Source of the DNA: Amphimedon queenslandica
Lineage: Eukaryota > Porifera > Demospongiae > Haplosclerida > Niphatidae
DNA length: 34,720 nucleotides
Direction of reading: 5' to 3'
Assembly (NCBI RefSeq): GCF_000090795.2
Contig: NW_003546277.1
Span: 165,292-200,011 of the forward strand
Shown here: positions 1 through 11,728 of the stretch, one piece after another
Layout: each line of letters starts with the position of its first letter
Position numbering within the stretch: position 1 is the first letter of the stretch
Notes under the pieces: model-generated
The model's database searches: none
The model's input: the letters and a program-made list of their open reading frames with translations, nothing else
What the model was told of the DNA's origin: nothing
Position numbers and translations under genes: made by a program

Positions 1-590
1 TTTCAAATCTGTACCATAGACACTATCTACTGGGTCAAAACCAGGATACTTGGCTCTACCCCCAAAGTCAGTATGAGTGTAAAGAATGCCAGTGTCTAAT
101 ACATACACATCAACCCCTTCACCGTTTCCTTCTGGTACGTATCTATTGTCGAGGGTAGGTCCTGTCTGATCGATACGATCTATTGCCCAGGATATGCTTG
201 CTTTTGTATATATCTCCTCTTCTACAAATTCTATATCATCTAAACCTTTGAACTACAAAAAATAAATTATGACATCAATTGTAATTTGTAATGATTATTG
301 CTTACCCTATGTGCAGCATCTTCAGTGATTCTGGCAGAGATTATGTTGATAAAAGGTCCTTCAACTTGTTCGTATATTTTAGAGTCGAGTGTTTCATTTT
401 TCACTTGGTCCACAATCTCCATGAACCTGCTGTGATTGACTCCATCAGTCACTACTATGATGTAGTTTCCAGTGGTATTGCTACCACTAGCAGCTCGAAT
501 GACACGACGTGCTTCAACTGCAAAAGTACTAAGAACTAAGAGAGAAAAGACGACCAGCATCTTGTTTTCTTTACAATTCATTGCCTGCAA
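1..590 (-). CDS. Subtilase gene A, proteinase K-like (S8A), 5' part only; runs off the left edge
   Basis: Two exons are visible: 306-590 and 1-252, joined by a 53-bp GT-AG intron in phase 0. Exon 1 encodes a hydrophobic signal peptide and an I9-type propeptide with the family's RVIRAA and TGNYIIV motifs. Start choice lies between ATG 590 and ATG 581; the second gives a tighter signal peptide. Exon 2 carries the catalytic Asp motif VYVLDTG and runs on through HTDFGGRAKYPG without a break, whereas genes B-F have an intron inside the Gly codon of this motif. The His, Asn and Ser motifs lie beyond the window, so activity and the C-terminal architecture cannot be judged. By family it should be a secreted serine endopeptidase matured by propeptide removal. 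Its start faces the 3' end of gene B, 404 bp away. Confidence 0.85.
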
Positions 591-993
591 GATTGCAACT
601 TTATTATAAAAGATTATTGGATAATCTTTTGATGGTTTTTAGATTTTTTGAAGCACTCTTTTATAGGAGAGAAATCGCCACCCACACAACACGATGTGGC
701 TTTGTATTTTTACAAAACTTTTTCTTTATGATATTCCAAAAATGCAATAAGAAGTCGTTCATGTTTTTTAACATTTCTTTATATGGTCAAGGGTGTTCCT
801 TTATCATGGCTTTTATTGATACTAAAAGGTCAATCCACTAAAATATATTTAAAGTCATTAATAATATTAACAGAAAAGTACCTTATTAATATTGAAAAGG
901 GAATTTTAATGTCAAAATGATTTTTAGTATCAAAAATGATTATTAGCAAAAGATATTTATCACAAGACTATGTTTGTGTCACATGGATGACAG
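591..993. other. Intergenic between A (5' end) and B (3' end)
   Basis: This is AT-rich with no credible gene. It holds the promoter of A and the 3' flank of B, with a possible ATTAAA polyadenylation signal for B (minus) at 905-910. Imperfect inverted arms GATACTAAAA/TTTTAGTATC lie near 819 and 925, about 100 bp apart. Confidence 0.5.
658..665 (-). promoter_or_regulatory. TATA box of gene A
   Basis: On the minus strand this reads TATAAAAG, about 70-85 bp upstream of the candidate start codons at 590/581. A CCAAT motif lies between it and the start, near 620. The spacing resembles that seen for genes B, F and the DUF5648 genes. Confidence 0.5.
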
Positions 994-3900
994 TTATTGA
1001 ACAAATAATTCAATCAGTTCAATTGGAGTATCTTCATTCTCTCTTGGCTCATTGCCACACAGTCGTAGCTCAATATCAGAGCTGGTCTTTGGAACGTCCT
1101 TACAGAACCACTCTCCTTTATCACAGCAGGTGCTCACTTCACCACACCCCTTTCCATCCCACAGTGGGTCTTCAGTGTAGAGTGTATTGTATTCAAATGT
1201 ACTACGTGAACCAGTTTCACAGAAATAATCGTTTCCAACAAAAGCTGGGATGGCGGATGAAGCTCTGCTGTAAGTGTTAGTGCAAGGGCAGGCATAAGAC
1301 TGAGAGCGGTCAATCTCATCTGTTGCAGCTGCAAACGTCCAAATATGCTTACGACTCTCTCCCTCTTTGTATGTTAAAATGACTCCATCCACAAAAGCTT
1401 CGTCAATCATTGGAAGTATCTTCATCTTGTTCTGGTATGAGAAGTAGAAAGCATTAGGTGATGCCCACTGGTATCCTTTTATACGCCCACACACTCTTGA
1501 GTACTCAACTCCTGAGGAACTGAAGTATGTCGTTGAGCAACCTGATTCATGTTGACTACGCTGACATGTCCTAAGGTTTCCATCAGTTCTTAATAAGAGA
1601 CCATCAGGACAGTCAGTATTGGGATCAGACATGTTGACATTTGCTATCCTCATGAATCCCCTTTGCCCCATTATCTCTTTATCCAACTCACAGTAGACCA
1701 TTGCCTCATCTCCTGTTTGCATGATAATTGGATAATAGTCTGAGTCCAAAGGTCCATAATGGCTGAGGTCTTTGCATGACTTCACTGCTGTACCGTGAAC
1801 ATATGTTTTCTGTCTGAGTGATTTCCTCACCGCCACATTATTATCATCAGGTTTGTCTGAAGGTGCTACAGCCGACTGTGTTGAATTCAACGTAAACAAT
1901 GATGTAATGTTGCTTTGAAGCATCTGTGTGGCTTTGTACATTTCTCTCTCCACAATGTTACCAAGGCTGAGCTCAAAACTTTCAAAATTCTTGACCATCT
2001 GGCAACACACTATACAATGAAATCAAATTATCATTGAATAGCCTCTGATCATGTAACACCTACTGTCTTACCTGTTTCCGGAGTAGGAGAAGCCTGTATC
2101 GACACTGTCACTGTTTTTGTAGTAACAACATTCGTAGGATCAAGAGCCAGATTGTCTCCCACTGTCAGATAAAAGAGAAGGTTGGAATTAAGCAAATTAA
2201 TTTTGTAGTGCTAATATTTAATTAGGTATATACTGGTAACTAGGCAACACGTAGTGTCACTGACTGAATGTTGACTTGTAAATCTTTGGTTGCTTTATAA
2301 AATAAAATGTTTTCTAATGCACTTTTTACTACTTATTAGTATCGCAGTAGCAACACTAAGTAGGGTTCATAATATCTTTTAAGTATCTTAGAAATTCAAA
2401 TCTTAATGATAGTGTACTTAAATAAACGAACAATTTGTATTAAATAAACAAAGCTATCAGCTATCGTCATACCAACTCTATGGAGCATGAATTAAAAGCT
2501 ATTTAATGTATTAAAAGTGGGAGGCTACTATTTACCGAGGCACACTAATTCCTTTTGTTATGCTAATGCTATGCTAGCAATGCATTGTTACTATATATTT
2601 GTAAACACGACAGCTGTAAATTACACAATTGATGAGCTGTTGACTCAAATCAAATAAAGAGGTGTCACATACTTTTAATAGTTGTGTTAATGTAGAGGAG
2701 GCAGTTGTTTGTTAATCCACTCAGGTGTTGAGGGAGGGATTCAAAGTGCAGCGTGTTCCTTGTACAGCTGTTGAGCAGTTTGTCTCTAACCTCAGAAGGC
2801 GTTAGGCGTGGGCTCTCCTGCAAATACAACGAGACAACGCCTGCCACAAGTCCAGAAGACACTGATGTCCCACTGCGTATTGATTTGCACTCACACCCAG
2901 TGCAAGAGTGATTAGCTCCCACTACAGACACTCCAGGTGCAAAGAGATCGATACAGGGACCAGCATTAGTAGTAGAGGAGGCCTCATCACCATTGCTGCT
3001 GGCAGACACTGTAATCACTCCTGGTGTACTGGCAGGGGATTTACTGCATGCATCCCCTCCGTCGTTTCCTCCTGCTGCTACTATTGGAATGTTTTGGTTC
3101 AGTAGTTTCTCTAATGTGTGGTCCATGCCTAGTGATACAGGTCCTGATAATGGCAGCAATATCACTGAAGGATTCTTCCCTGCTTTTGCTTCTGTTATTT
3201 TTTCTCCTACGTGATTCAATCCATCAATCACTGCACTCCATGGGATACGATTATCGCAGTCAAGCACACGAACACTGTACACCTTTGCTTTGCTTGCTAC
3301 TCCACTACTAGCACCTGCTGCAATGCTGGCTGTATGAGTACCATGCCCACTGCAGTCTCTTCCTTTATAGTTTGTTCCCATTATCTTATCCACTGGGTCA
3401 TATCCAGAGAACATGGCCCTTCCCCCAAACTCACAATGCTCGTAATTTATTCCTGCAGATGTGTATAAGTGTGTATGTGTGTGTGTGTGTGCAGGCAAAA
3501 TTAAATTTTACTGTAGCATGATAGCTATTTTAGCCACTTATGTATCCATATTAGTCAACACATTACATTTAACTGCTTTACCTGAGTCAAGAATGTATAT
3601 AGCAACACCCTGCCCATCACCATTGTAGTTTGTGTAGCCGTCCAGTTTATTATTATTCTGTTGGTTGATTCTATCCAGTGCCCACGATACTTCACTACTT
3701 GCGGTTGCATAAGTCTCTTCTTCTATGAATTCAATGTCTTCAAACTCACTGAACTATGTGTGAAATGGAAGAAGAATTTATATGAATTATTTAACTTGCA
3801 GATCAATGATAATAATAATGATGGCTAATTTATTCTTTTTATTTTACCTTTTCAAGTGTCTGCTCTGATAAATTGGCTGAAATTATTTTTGCATATTCTC

Positions 3901-4105
3901 CATTGACTTTGGTGTAAATTACTGATCCACTGTTTTTCACTCCTTCCTCTATCTCACGGAACCTCTCCTGACTAGTTCCCTCACTCAATGCTATTATGTA
4001 ATTTCCTGTTGTGGTATCTTCTGGGGCTGCTCGAATAACCTTGGCAGGCTCAGCAATGCTCAGAAACTGTAAGAACAAGAGAACCAAAGACCATCCAAGA
4101 TTCAT
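994..4105 (-). CDS. Subtilase gene B: I9-S8A-stalk-fibrinogen-like protein, divergent active-site region
   Basis: Exons: 3848-4105, 3582-3753, 2673-3452, 2072-2161, 994-2009. They total 771 codons, with phases 0,1,1,1. ATG 4105 is chosen over the upstream in-frame ATG 4177 because it starts directly at a hydrophobic signal peptide. I see an I9 propeptide (about residues 20-86), catalytic Asp in YILDSG (about 142), His in SGHGTH (about 180), oxyanion Asn in AAGGND, and Ser in SGTSVSSG. The substrate-binding strand that reads SLGG in the paralogues is LPLSGPVS here, and the Pro after GTSMA is lost, so specificity may differ. A 30-residue Thr/Val stalk exon precedes the 338-residue final exon. 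That exon has a fibrinogen-like start (YCELDKE) and then a Cys-rich domain with DPLWDGKGCG. The predicted product is secreted and may bind glycans or partners through this domain (inference). Confidence 0.85.
3468..3493. repeat. TG/CA microsatellite in an intron of gene B
   Basis: A run of alternating GT dinucleotides with small interruptions lies just upstream (in gene B sense) of the acceptor at 3453-3454. It sits in the intron between the Asp exon and the main S8 exon. Confidence 0.7.
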
Positions 4106-4187
4106 TTTCTTTTCCTCTTTCTTTCCTTGATTTGACTCAAGTTTCTTACTCAACCTCCAGTCACTAATTTGTGTCACCAGTGGTGCG

Positions 4188-4194
4188 TTATATA
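4188..4194 (-). promoter_or_regulatory. TATA box of gene B
   Basis: The minus strand reads TATATAA about 85 bp upstream of ATG 4105. This supports a TSS between it and 4105, and argues against the longer ORF start at 4177. Confidence 0.5.
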
Positions 4195-4544
4195 ACCATG
4201 AGTAGCCCTAATTAAATCAGCATTGTTCAAAATATGTAGTCACTCTGTCTGTAATAACACAATCTCATATTGCTTTGAGCCATAGTAGTATACAGATCAT
4301 GTCTGTGATGTCACTGTCTAGTATACAGGTGTCTAGTCCTTTAATAAAGTGTAGTAATTCAGAGCTAATTATCATGAATGACTGGCTAATATAACGAGAC
4401 ATGAAATCATCATCATGATATCATGAGGACTTGTGATGCTAAAAGAACAAGCTCTTATGTGGCTTCCTGTAAATTACTGGTATGAAAGTTAAGACTTGAG
4501 CCTATAAATAGATTCCTTCTCAGCTCAGATATCAACTTTTATTA
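4195..4544. other. Intergenic upstream of gene B
   Basis: No gene is supported. The stretch is AT-rich with a repeated TAGTATACAG motif near 4286 and 4320 and an ATCATCATCATGAT run near 4407. It leads into the satellite array. Confidence 0.4.
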
Positions 4545-5823
4545 TGCCCTCATGCTGTGCTACATAAACTCATTCTGACTTTGAGCTATAAGCACTTTTT
4601 AAACCAATTGTGCCAATTTTTGAAAATACCCTGTGTCCTGTACCATAATAATAGTCAATAGTTTTTTACCAAAAAATAGCTCAAAAATTACCCAAATTTT
4701 TTTATTACATTTTTTGATACATATTGATGTCCTTATGCTGTGTAGCAAGTTTGAGGCTATTCAGACTTTAATTTTTCAAGCTACGGCCATTTTTTAAAAA
4801 TGCCAAAATTCTGAAAAATACCCAAGGCTATAGCCCATGGTTTTTCCCCAAAAATGGCTCCGAAATCACCCCAAATTTTTATTACATTTTTTGATACTTA
4901 TTGATGTACTTATGCTGTGTAGAAAGTTTGAGCTGATTCTGACTTCAATTTTTCAAGTTACAGCCATTTTAAGAAAACGTCAAAATTCTGAAAATTACCC
5001 AAGGCTATAGCCCATGGTTTTTTTCAAAAAATGGCCCCAAAATCATCCCAAATTTTTATTACATTTTCTGATACATATTGATGTCCTTATGCTGTGTAGT
5101 AAGTTTGAGGTGATTCCAACTTCAATTTTTAAAGTTACAGCCATTTTAAGAAAACGTCAAAATTCTGAAAAATACCCAAGGCTATAATAGCCCATGGTTT
5201 TTTCCAAAAAATGGCTTCGAAATCACCCCAAAGTTTTATCACATTTTCTGATACATATTGATGTACTTATGCTGTGTAGCAAGTTTGAAGTGATTCCAAC
5301 TTCAATTTTTCAAGTTACAGCCATTTTAAGAAAATGTCAAAATTCTGAAAAATACCCAAGGCTATAGCCCATGGTCTTTTTCAAAAAATGGCTCCAAAAT
5401 CACCCCAAATTTTTATTACATTATCTGATACATATTGATGTCCTTATGCTGTGTAGCAAGTTTGAGGTGATTCCAACTTCAATTTTTCAAGTTACGGCCA
5501 TTTTAAGAAAACGTCAAAATTCTGAAAAATACCCAAGGCTATAGCCCATGGTCTTTTCCAAAAAATGGCTCCAAAATCACCCCAAATTTTTATTACATTA
5601 TCTGATACATATTGATGTCCTTATGCTGTGTAGCAAGTTTGAGGTGATTACAACTTCAATTTTTCAAGTTACGGCCATTTTAAGAAAACCTCAAAATTCT
5701 GAAAAATACCCAAGGCTATAGCCCATGGTTTTTTCCAAAAAATGGCTCCAAAATCACCACAAATTTTTATTATATTTTCTGATACATAATGATGTCCTTA
5801 TGCTGTGTAGCAGGTTTGAGTTG
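4545..5823 (+). repeat. 177-bp satellite, array 1 (about 7 copies)
   Basis: The marker GATACATATTGATG (or a close variant) recurs at 4716, 4893, 5070, 5250, 5427, 5604 and 5781. Spacing is 177 bp except for one 180-bp step caused by an extra three bases near 5185. Each unit contains GCTGTGTAGCAAGTTTGAG, an AAGTTACGGCCATTTTAAG segment, the palindrome GGCTATAGCC followed by CATGG, and a CAAAAAATGGC segment. The copy at the left edge (from about 4545) is strongly diverged. The same unit occurs in a WDR59 intron and, inverted, at 27783-29468. Confidence 0.95.
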
Positions 5824-6105
5824 CTATTGTGTGTATTTTGCTCTGAAATAAATTTACATTAAAGTACCAAGGTTGATGTGCTACTTGTAATGTAGTAATT
5901 ACTATGTTGTTTTGACTACAGCTGGTATTATACTGCCTCCCTTTCATTAATGTGTTTGAAGACAAAACAACCCTCTATGTGGGTTTGAAATTCAATTTAT
6001 TTTCTAATCATTAAATTAAAGCAGCAGCAGCATAAAACTAAAAACACATCAAAATATGACATAAAAATCATAAATCATTGCATTTTTAAAATAATTAATA
6101 TCTTA
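5824..6105. other. 3' flank of gene C
   Basis: No gene is seen. A minus-strand AATAAA at 5996-6001, about 105 bp past the stop of gene C, is a plausible polyadenylation signal. Confidence 0.45.
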
Positions 6106-9100
6106 TTATTTAACATACAGTTCTATCAGATCAAGAGGAGTATCTTCATTGAAGCGTTCCTCATTGCCACACAGTCGTAGCTCAATATCAGAGCTGGTCT
6201 TTGGAACGTCCTTACAGAACCACTCTCCTTTATCACAACAGGTGCTCACTTCACCACACCCCTTTCCATCCCACAGTGGATCTGCTGTATAGAAGGTGTT
6301 GTACTCGAAGAAATTACGTGAGCCAGTTTCACAGAAATAATCGTTTCCAACAAACGACGGAGTCTCAAAATCAATGATCACCTCTCTATTGGTACACTGA
6401 CAGTCAAAGGCAGCACCTGATCTACCAACCTCATCAATGGCAGCTGCAAATGTCCATATATGAGAACGACTCTCATTCACTTGATTAGTCAGTACTGCTC
6501 CATCAACGTAAAGGTCATTGATTGTCAAACGCTTATTACGCTGATACCAGTAGAAAGCATTAGGTGATGCCCATTGGTATCCTCTTATACGTCCACATAC
6601 TTTTGAGTACTCAAATCCTGATGTGTTGAAATGAGCCGATGAACAACCTTTCCCTTGCTCGTCCCTTTGACATGTCCTAAGGTTTCCATCAGTTCTTAAT
6701 GAGAGACCATCAGGACAGTCAGTATTGGGATCAGACATGTTGACATTTGCTATCCTCATGAATCCTCTGTCACCTTTTATCTCCTTTTCCAACTCACAGT
6801 AAACTGCTTTGCTCTCATTCTTAATGTAAAGGTGATAGAGCCCTGATTGTAATGTGTGGTTCATCAAGTCCTCACAAGCCAGTGGTGTGCTTATGGGTGT
6901 AGGTATGATACTTTCTAGTGGATTCTTCTCGCACTTTGAAGGTTCTGGCTCAGTCAAGTTCTCTCCCCTAACTATCAGTGAGATGTCATTCAAGCCGTTC
7001 CGTACTATAGCACTAACATCTGACATGAGGCTCTTTTGAAGCTCTTGAAAGTTTCGCAAGGTTTCACAACAGACTGTATGGAGAGAAAACAAACAAGCAT
7101 TATATCATACTGCTAAAGATGCTCTAAAACTATTTTGACTACCATATGCACGCATGCAAAGTAAAGATAAAAAGGCTATTAGGTTAGATACATATAATCA
7201 TCATCTATGAATGTGATAAATGTGATATAGATAGCTTATGATTACCTGTATAGCATAAGAGGAGGTACTTATAGCTTACAGTTATCACAGCTATACAAAT
7301 GAATTATTAATACTAATGGGGAGGCTTTAAAAGGGTAAAGCAGCTATCTGACATCATAATGGTGGCAAGGCCATCAAATTGGCCTTTTGTAGTCATGGTG
7401 TATGCTGCATGTATTACAAGCCATACAAGTGTAACTCACGACTGGTGGGAGTAAGCACTAGAGGAGTCTCTGTGATAGTCACAGTCAGTGAGGTTGTCTC
7501 TGTGACTGTAATGGGCTGAACTTGAGTATGAGTTACGACAATAGTCCTTGTGGTTATGGTGGGTATTATTGATACGAGAGTTGTGGTAGAGAGACTGACT
7601 GAAGTGGTTGCTGATGTCACTGTGCTGCTACCATCACAAGTGTTATTACCTAAAAAGGACACAATGAAAAATAACATCCACCCTATAGGCCATAGTTGAG
7701 CCACTTACATGATTTCACATGAAGTAAGCAATTGTTAGTGTTGGAGCGATATTGGCTTGGTAAATAGCTAAAATCAATTACATTTTTGAGACAATCTTGC
7801 TTTAGTTTCTGGACGATACTAGCAGGACTTAGACTAGGGTTCTCTTGTAGCAATAGTGCAGCAGCACCCGAGACCATTGGAGTAGCCATTGATGTACCGC
7901 TAAAGGTCTTTAAACACTGACAGGTGTTACAAGAATAAGAAGCTCCTTCTATCGAACTACCTGGAGCAAATATATCAATGCAAGGCCCAGCATTAGTATT
8001 ATAGTAGACGTCATCACCATTTCGAGTACCAGCTACAGTTATAGCAGCTGAGTTGCTGGCAGGCGTTGAAGAGCAAGCATTACTGCGGTCATTACCAGCA
8101 GCAACAACAACAGTTATTCCCTGACTGATTATTGAAGTTACAAGCTGATCAACTGATTGTTGGTAGCCTCCTCCAAGAGAGAGAGAAATTATTGATGGAC
8201 GGCGGGGATTTTTTTCTGTGATTTTTCTTGCTGCATAGTTCAATCCATCAATGACAACACTCCAAGGGGCTCCATTGTCGCATCTTAGAACTCGAACACT
8301 ATAAACGTTTGCACAGCGAGCAACTCCGTAGTTCTTTCCAACTGCTAAACTAGCAACGTGGGTACCATGTCCGTGACAGTCTTTGCCCCGGTTGTTTGTA
8401 TTGAGGTAGTTATCGACTGGGTCGTAGCCGGGGTACTTGGCTCTCCCCCCGAATTCACAATGATCGTAATTCACACCTATAATTTTAACAATACAAATTA
8501 CGTTAATATTATTTTGCAGATATTGAGTGATATGGTGTTTAGCCTTAGTAATGCTAAGTTTAAATATCTTCAAATGCTTTGTAGTAATAAATTTAATTTT
8601 CTTTGTTTTTAAGATCAGTTACCTGAGTCAAGCACGTATATGTCCACACCCTTTCCACAGTGACAAGGAGTGTATGGTTCTCCATCAATGACTGAACTAA
8701 CTTGATCAATACGATCCACAGCCCATGATACGTCTGAGCCGTGAGCAAATGTCTCTTCCTCTACAAAAGCAACACCTTCTTGATTCTTCAACTATAATAA
8801 TTAATTAGTGTATACAAGTTGTTGTTAACACCTTTCAACCATTGTGTAAACTTACCCTGTGTGCAGCTTCTTCTGTCAGTTTTGCTGCTATAATCATAGC
8901 AAATGGTCCTTCCACTTTCTCTGCTATCTTGTGATCCATTGATTCATTTCTCACTTCATCAGCAATATGCTCAAACGTGCTGTGACTGGTCTCCTTCTCC
9001 ATCACTACAATGTAGTTTCCTGTCGTCTCTTCTCCTGGGGCTGCACGGATGACTCGACGAGACTCAACGAGTGAGATAAAAAGCAGGAGAGAACAACAAG

Positions 9101-9119
9101 ACCAGTACAAGAGCCTCAT
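6106..9119 (-). CDS. Subtilase gene C: I9-S8A-stalk-fibrinogen-like protein
   Basis: Exons: 8856-9119, 8623-8791, 7709-8476, 7440-7649, 6106-7073. They total 792 codons with phases 0,1,1,1. There is a signal peptide, then an I9 propeptide (RVIRAAPGEETTGNYIVV). By my count the catalytic set is complete: Asp143 (VLDSG), His181 (GHGTH), Asn273 (AAGND), Ser340 (SGTSMATP). The substrate strand SLSLGG is intact. A Cys cluster CNTCQC lies just before the Ser motif, a position where PCSK9 also has a CxxC. The stalk exon is a Thr/Ser/Val mucin-like stretch with little else. The last exon gives a 322-residue fibrinogen-like Cys-rich domain ending DTPLDLIELYVK. This is the most canonical member of the cluster and probably an active secreted protease tethered to a binding domain (inference). 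Confidence 0.9.
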
Positions 9120-9172
9120 TTCTACTAGTTGATATTATGAATCAAAATGAAGGTCTGAGAGCAAACCGGCCG

Positions 9173-9182
9173 TCTTTTTATT
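9173..9182 (-). promoter_or_regulatory. Weak TATA-like element of gene C
   Basis: The minus strand reads AATAAAAAG about 55-60 bp before ATG 9119. Upstream of it are a CCGGCC stretch and, at 9213-9220, a GGGCGTGG box that recurs near other promoters in the window. Confidence 0.3.
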
Positions 9183-9319
9183 GCATGCATCAATGCATAT
9201 GCGCCGCTATGTGGGCGTGGCTGCAGCAAGATAATTATCATCTTAATCTTGGATCTATTCTTTTAAAAGAGTGTTTTTTAATAATAAAAAGCTTCTATAG
9301 TTACAATGAATTACAATTT

Positions 9320-11423
9320 TTAATGAAAAGCCCCAGGGCACACAGTAATGTCTCTATACCTAGTTATTACAACCGTTTTGGTTACTGGAGGAGATGCTTC
9401 CACACAGCAAGATGTCACATGAGCATATTTTGCAATAGTTTTAACAACCCATGCAGTTGAAGTAGAAGGATGTATCATTGTAGCGGTACGTGTTAAAGTT
9501 TTGTGATGTGTTGAAGTAGAGGTATGTGTTAATGTAGCTCTATGTGTTGCAGTAGTGTGATGTGTTGAAGTGGAGGGATGCTGTAATGTAGTATCATGTG
9601 TAGACGTAGAGTGACGTGTCAAAGTAGAAGTGTGTGTTACAGTAATATCTTTTGTTGAGGTAGAGTGTTGTATTGAAGTAGAAGGGTGTATTAAAGTATC
9701 ATGATGTGTTGCAGTTATGTGATGTGTTGAGGTAGTATTACATATTGAACTGGTATAACGGGTTGCAGTAGTATGATAGGTTGTCATAATATGGTGTGTT
9801 GAAGTAGAATTATGTATTTTAGTAGCATGATGTGTTGAAGTTGAATTGCATATTAGGGTAGCATCATCTGTCACAGTGACAGTGTCAGTTGAAGTAGTAG
9901 CACATGTTAAGGTGGTACTTTTTGCAATGGTAGTAATTGCAGTTGAGAATGTAGTGTGTTCTGCAATAGTGACATATATTGAGGGTCTAGTACGTGTCAT
10001 GATGCTGGTACTAGTTGGAGTAATGTCACATACATCAGTGCCTATAATAATAATAATACATATTTATCTTTAGAAGAATGAAGAACTTACATTTTTTAAT
10101 GTGAAGGAAGCAATTATTTGTGTTGCTTTTATAAGAAGGATCCAAGAAAATTAAATTGATAGCATTTTTAAGGCAGTCATATTTCAATTCATCTGCGATA
10201 CTATCAGGAGAGAGAAAAGGCTCATTCTCCAGTAGTAATGCGACAGCACCAGAAACAAGAGCAGCAGCCATTGATGTACCACTTACAACTTTAGTGCATG
10301 AACAAGAAGAACAAGTATGACTAGCAGCAGTCACATATGCACCAGGAGCAAATATATCTACACAGGGTCCAGCATTAGTATTATAGTTAATAAAATCTCC
10401 TATTAAAGTGCTACCGACTGTTATAGCCCCAGGATTGCTAGCAGGTGATCTAGAGCATGCATTACCGCGATTATTACCAGCAGATGCAACCACAGGTATT
10501 CCTTGATTGATCACATTAGTTACCACTTGATCAAGAGAAGAGGAGAAAGATCCACCTAGTGACATTACAATCACAGCTGGTCTGTTAGAGTCTTTAATTC
10601 TTATAGCTGCATAGTTGAGTCCGTCTATTATAACACTGTAAGGTCCTCTACCATTGCAGTCTAGTACACGTACACTATAAGCAGTAGCACAACGAGCTAG
10701 TCCAGAAACATTACCAACTGCTAAACTGGCTACATGGGTACCATGTCCATGACAATCTCTACCTTCTAAATTGGTGTCATTGTAATTATCAATTGGATCA
10801 TAGCCTGAATACTTGGCTCGTCCCCCATCAAACACGTAATCTGAATACTTTGTCCTTCCAAACTCGCAATGATCATAGCGAATACCTATTATTATACACA
10901 AATTAACTCTTAGTTACTGCATAGTCACGTTCTTACCAGTATCAAGGACATACACATCAACACCATTGCCACATTCACAAGGAGTGTATGGTTTATTGTC
11001 CAATACTGAACTGACTTGGTCAACACGATCTACAGCCCATGACATATCAATAGAAGCATATGTTTCTTCCTCTATAAATTCAATGCCCTTTTGATGGACT
11101 AACTATCAAAATTCAGAATAATTTATAATAAATTAATGAATATTATAAATCTTTAATACTTTGTTTGCTTCATCTTCTGTCATTTTTGCTGCTATGATTT
11201 TAACAAGTGGCCCTTCCACTTTCACTGATATTCTTTGATCAGTTGAAGCTTTTCTCACTTTATCAGCAATATGCTCAAACATGCAGTGATTTTCTTCCTT
11301 CTTTATTGCTATTATGTAGTTTCCTGTTGTCTCCTCTCCTGGACCTGCACGATATACTTGGTTTGACACAACATTAGTGACTACTGCTGCAATTATAAGT
11401 CCAAGAAAAAAGCTGTAGTTCAT
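9320..11423 (-). CDS. Subtilase gene D: I9-S8A with Thr/His-rich tail, no fibrinogen-like domain
   Basis: Exons: 11160-11423, 10937-11102, 10091-10885, 9320-10041. They total 648 codons with phases 0,1,1. The first donor (AAA|GTATTA) is weak. There is a signal peptide, an I9 propeptide, catalytic Asp in VLDTG, His in GHGTH, Asn in SAGNN, and Ser in SGTSMAAA (Pro replaced by Ala). A 12-residue insertion follows HCEFG; it looks like a local duplication, since both RTKYSDY and RAKYSGY are present. The last exon encodes about 240 residues dominated by short Thr-Ser-Thr-His-His-Thr type repeats, ending CPGAFH. This tail replaces the stalk plus fibrinogen-like domain of B, C and F. It is likely to be heavily O-glycosylated and extracellular (inference). 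Gene D is a near-twin of gene E. Confidence 0.87.
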
Positions 11424-11728
11424 CCTGTTGAATTCCTCTCAAAGACTGAAGTACAGGCTCTACTGACTACTGGTATGAATGCATCAAATTTTCTTTTGTC
11501 AACAAAATTATGCGCAGCTGTATGCGCGCCTAGGCCTAGCCGGCTGCAGATCAGTGGTTAGTGATCTAACCATGATCTCACCATAGTATCAATGATCTAA
11601 TGTGTTAAATCATTTTAAATTAAATTACATCAAAAGACTCTGGGTGCCTTTTAAACCTCATGACTAAATATAAAAAATAAGGTATACAAACAAAATGAAT
11701 TACAAGCAAAAAGACTCATAGCCTGGCC
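11424..11728. other. Intergenic between D (5' end) and E (3' end)
   Basis: No gene is seen. It contains a CTAGGCCTAG palindrome next to a GCCGGC stretch near 11530; CCGG-rich patches are also found upstream of genes C and E. No clear TATA box is seen for D. A hairpin-like GTTAGTGATCTAACC at about 11557-11571 is not a tRNA. Confidence 0.4.

Noticed and set aside
936-1280. Plus-strand ORF opposite the fibrinogen-like exon of gene B (and the equivalent at 14208-14492)
   Set aside because: It is the antisense of a well-supported exon, lies in the conserved patch shared by B, C and F, and has no recognisable domain.
4106-4177. Upstream start of gene B at ATG 4177
   Set aside because: It would bury the signal peptide behind 24 charged residues, and a TATA box at 4188-4194 places the TSS downstream of this ATG.
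4545-5823. CRISPR-like array
   Set aside because: The repeats are direct tandem 177-bp units with no unique spacers, in a eukaryotic setting.
11550-11590. tRNA-like or other structured RNA near the D/E gap
   Set aside because: Only a short hairpin is present; no cloverleaf or conserved T-loop can be drawn.
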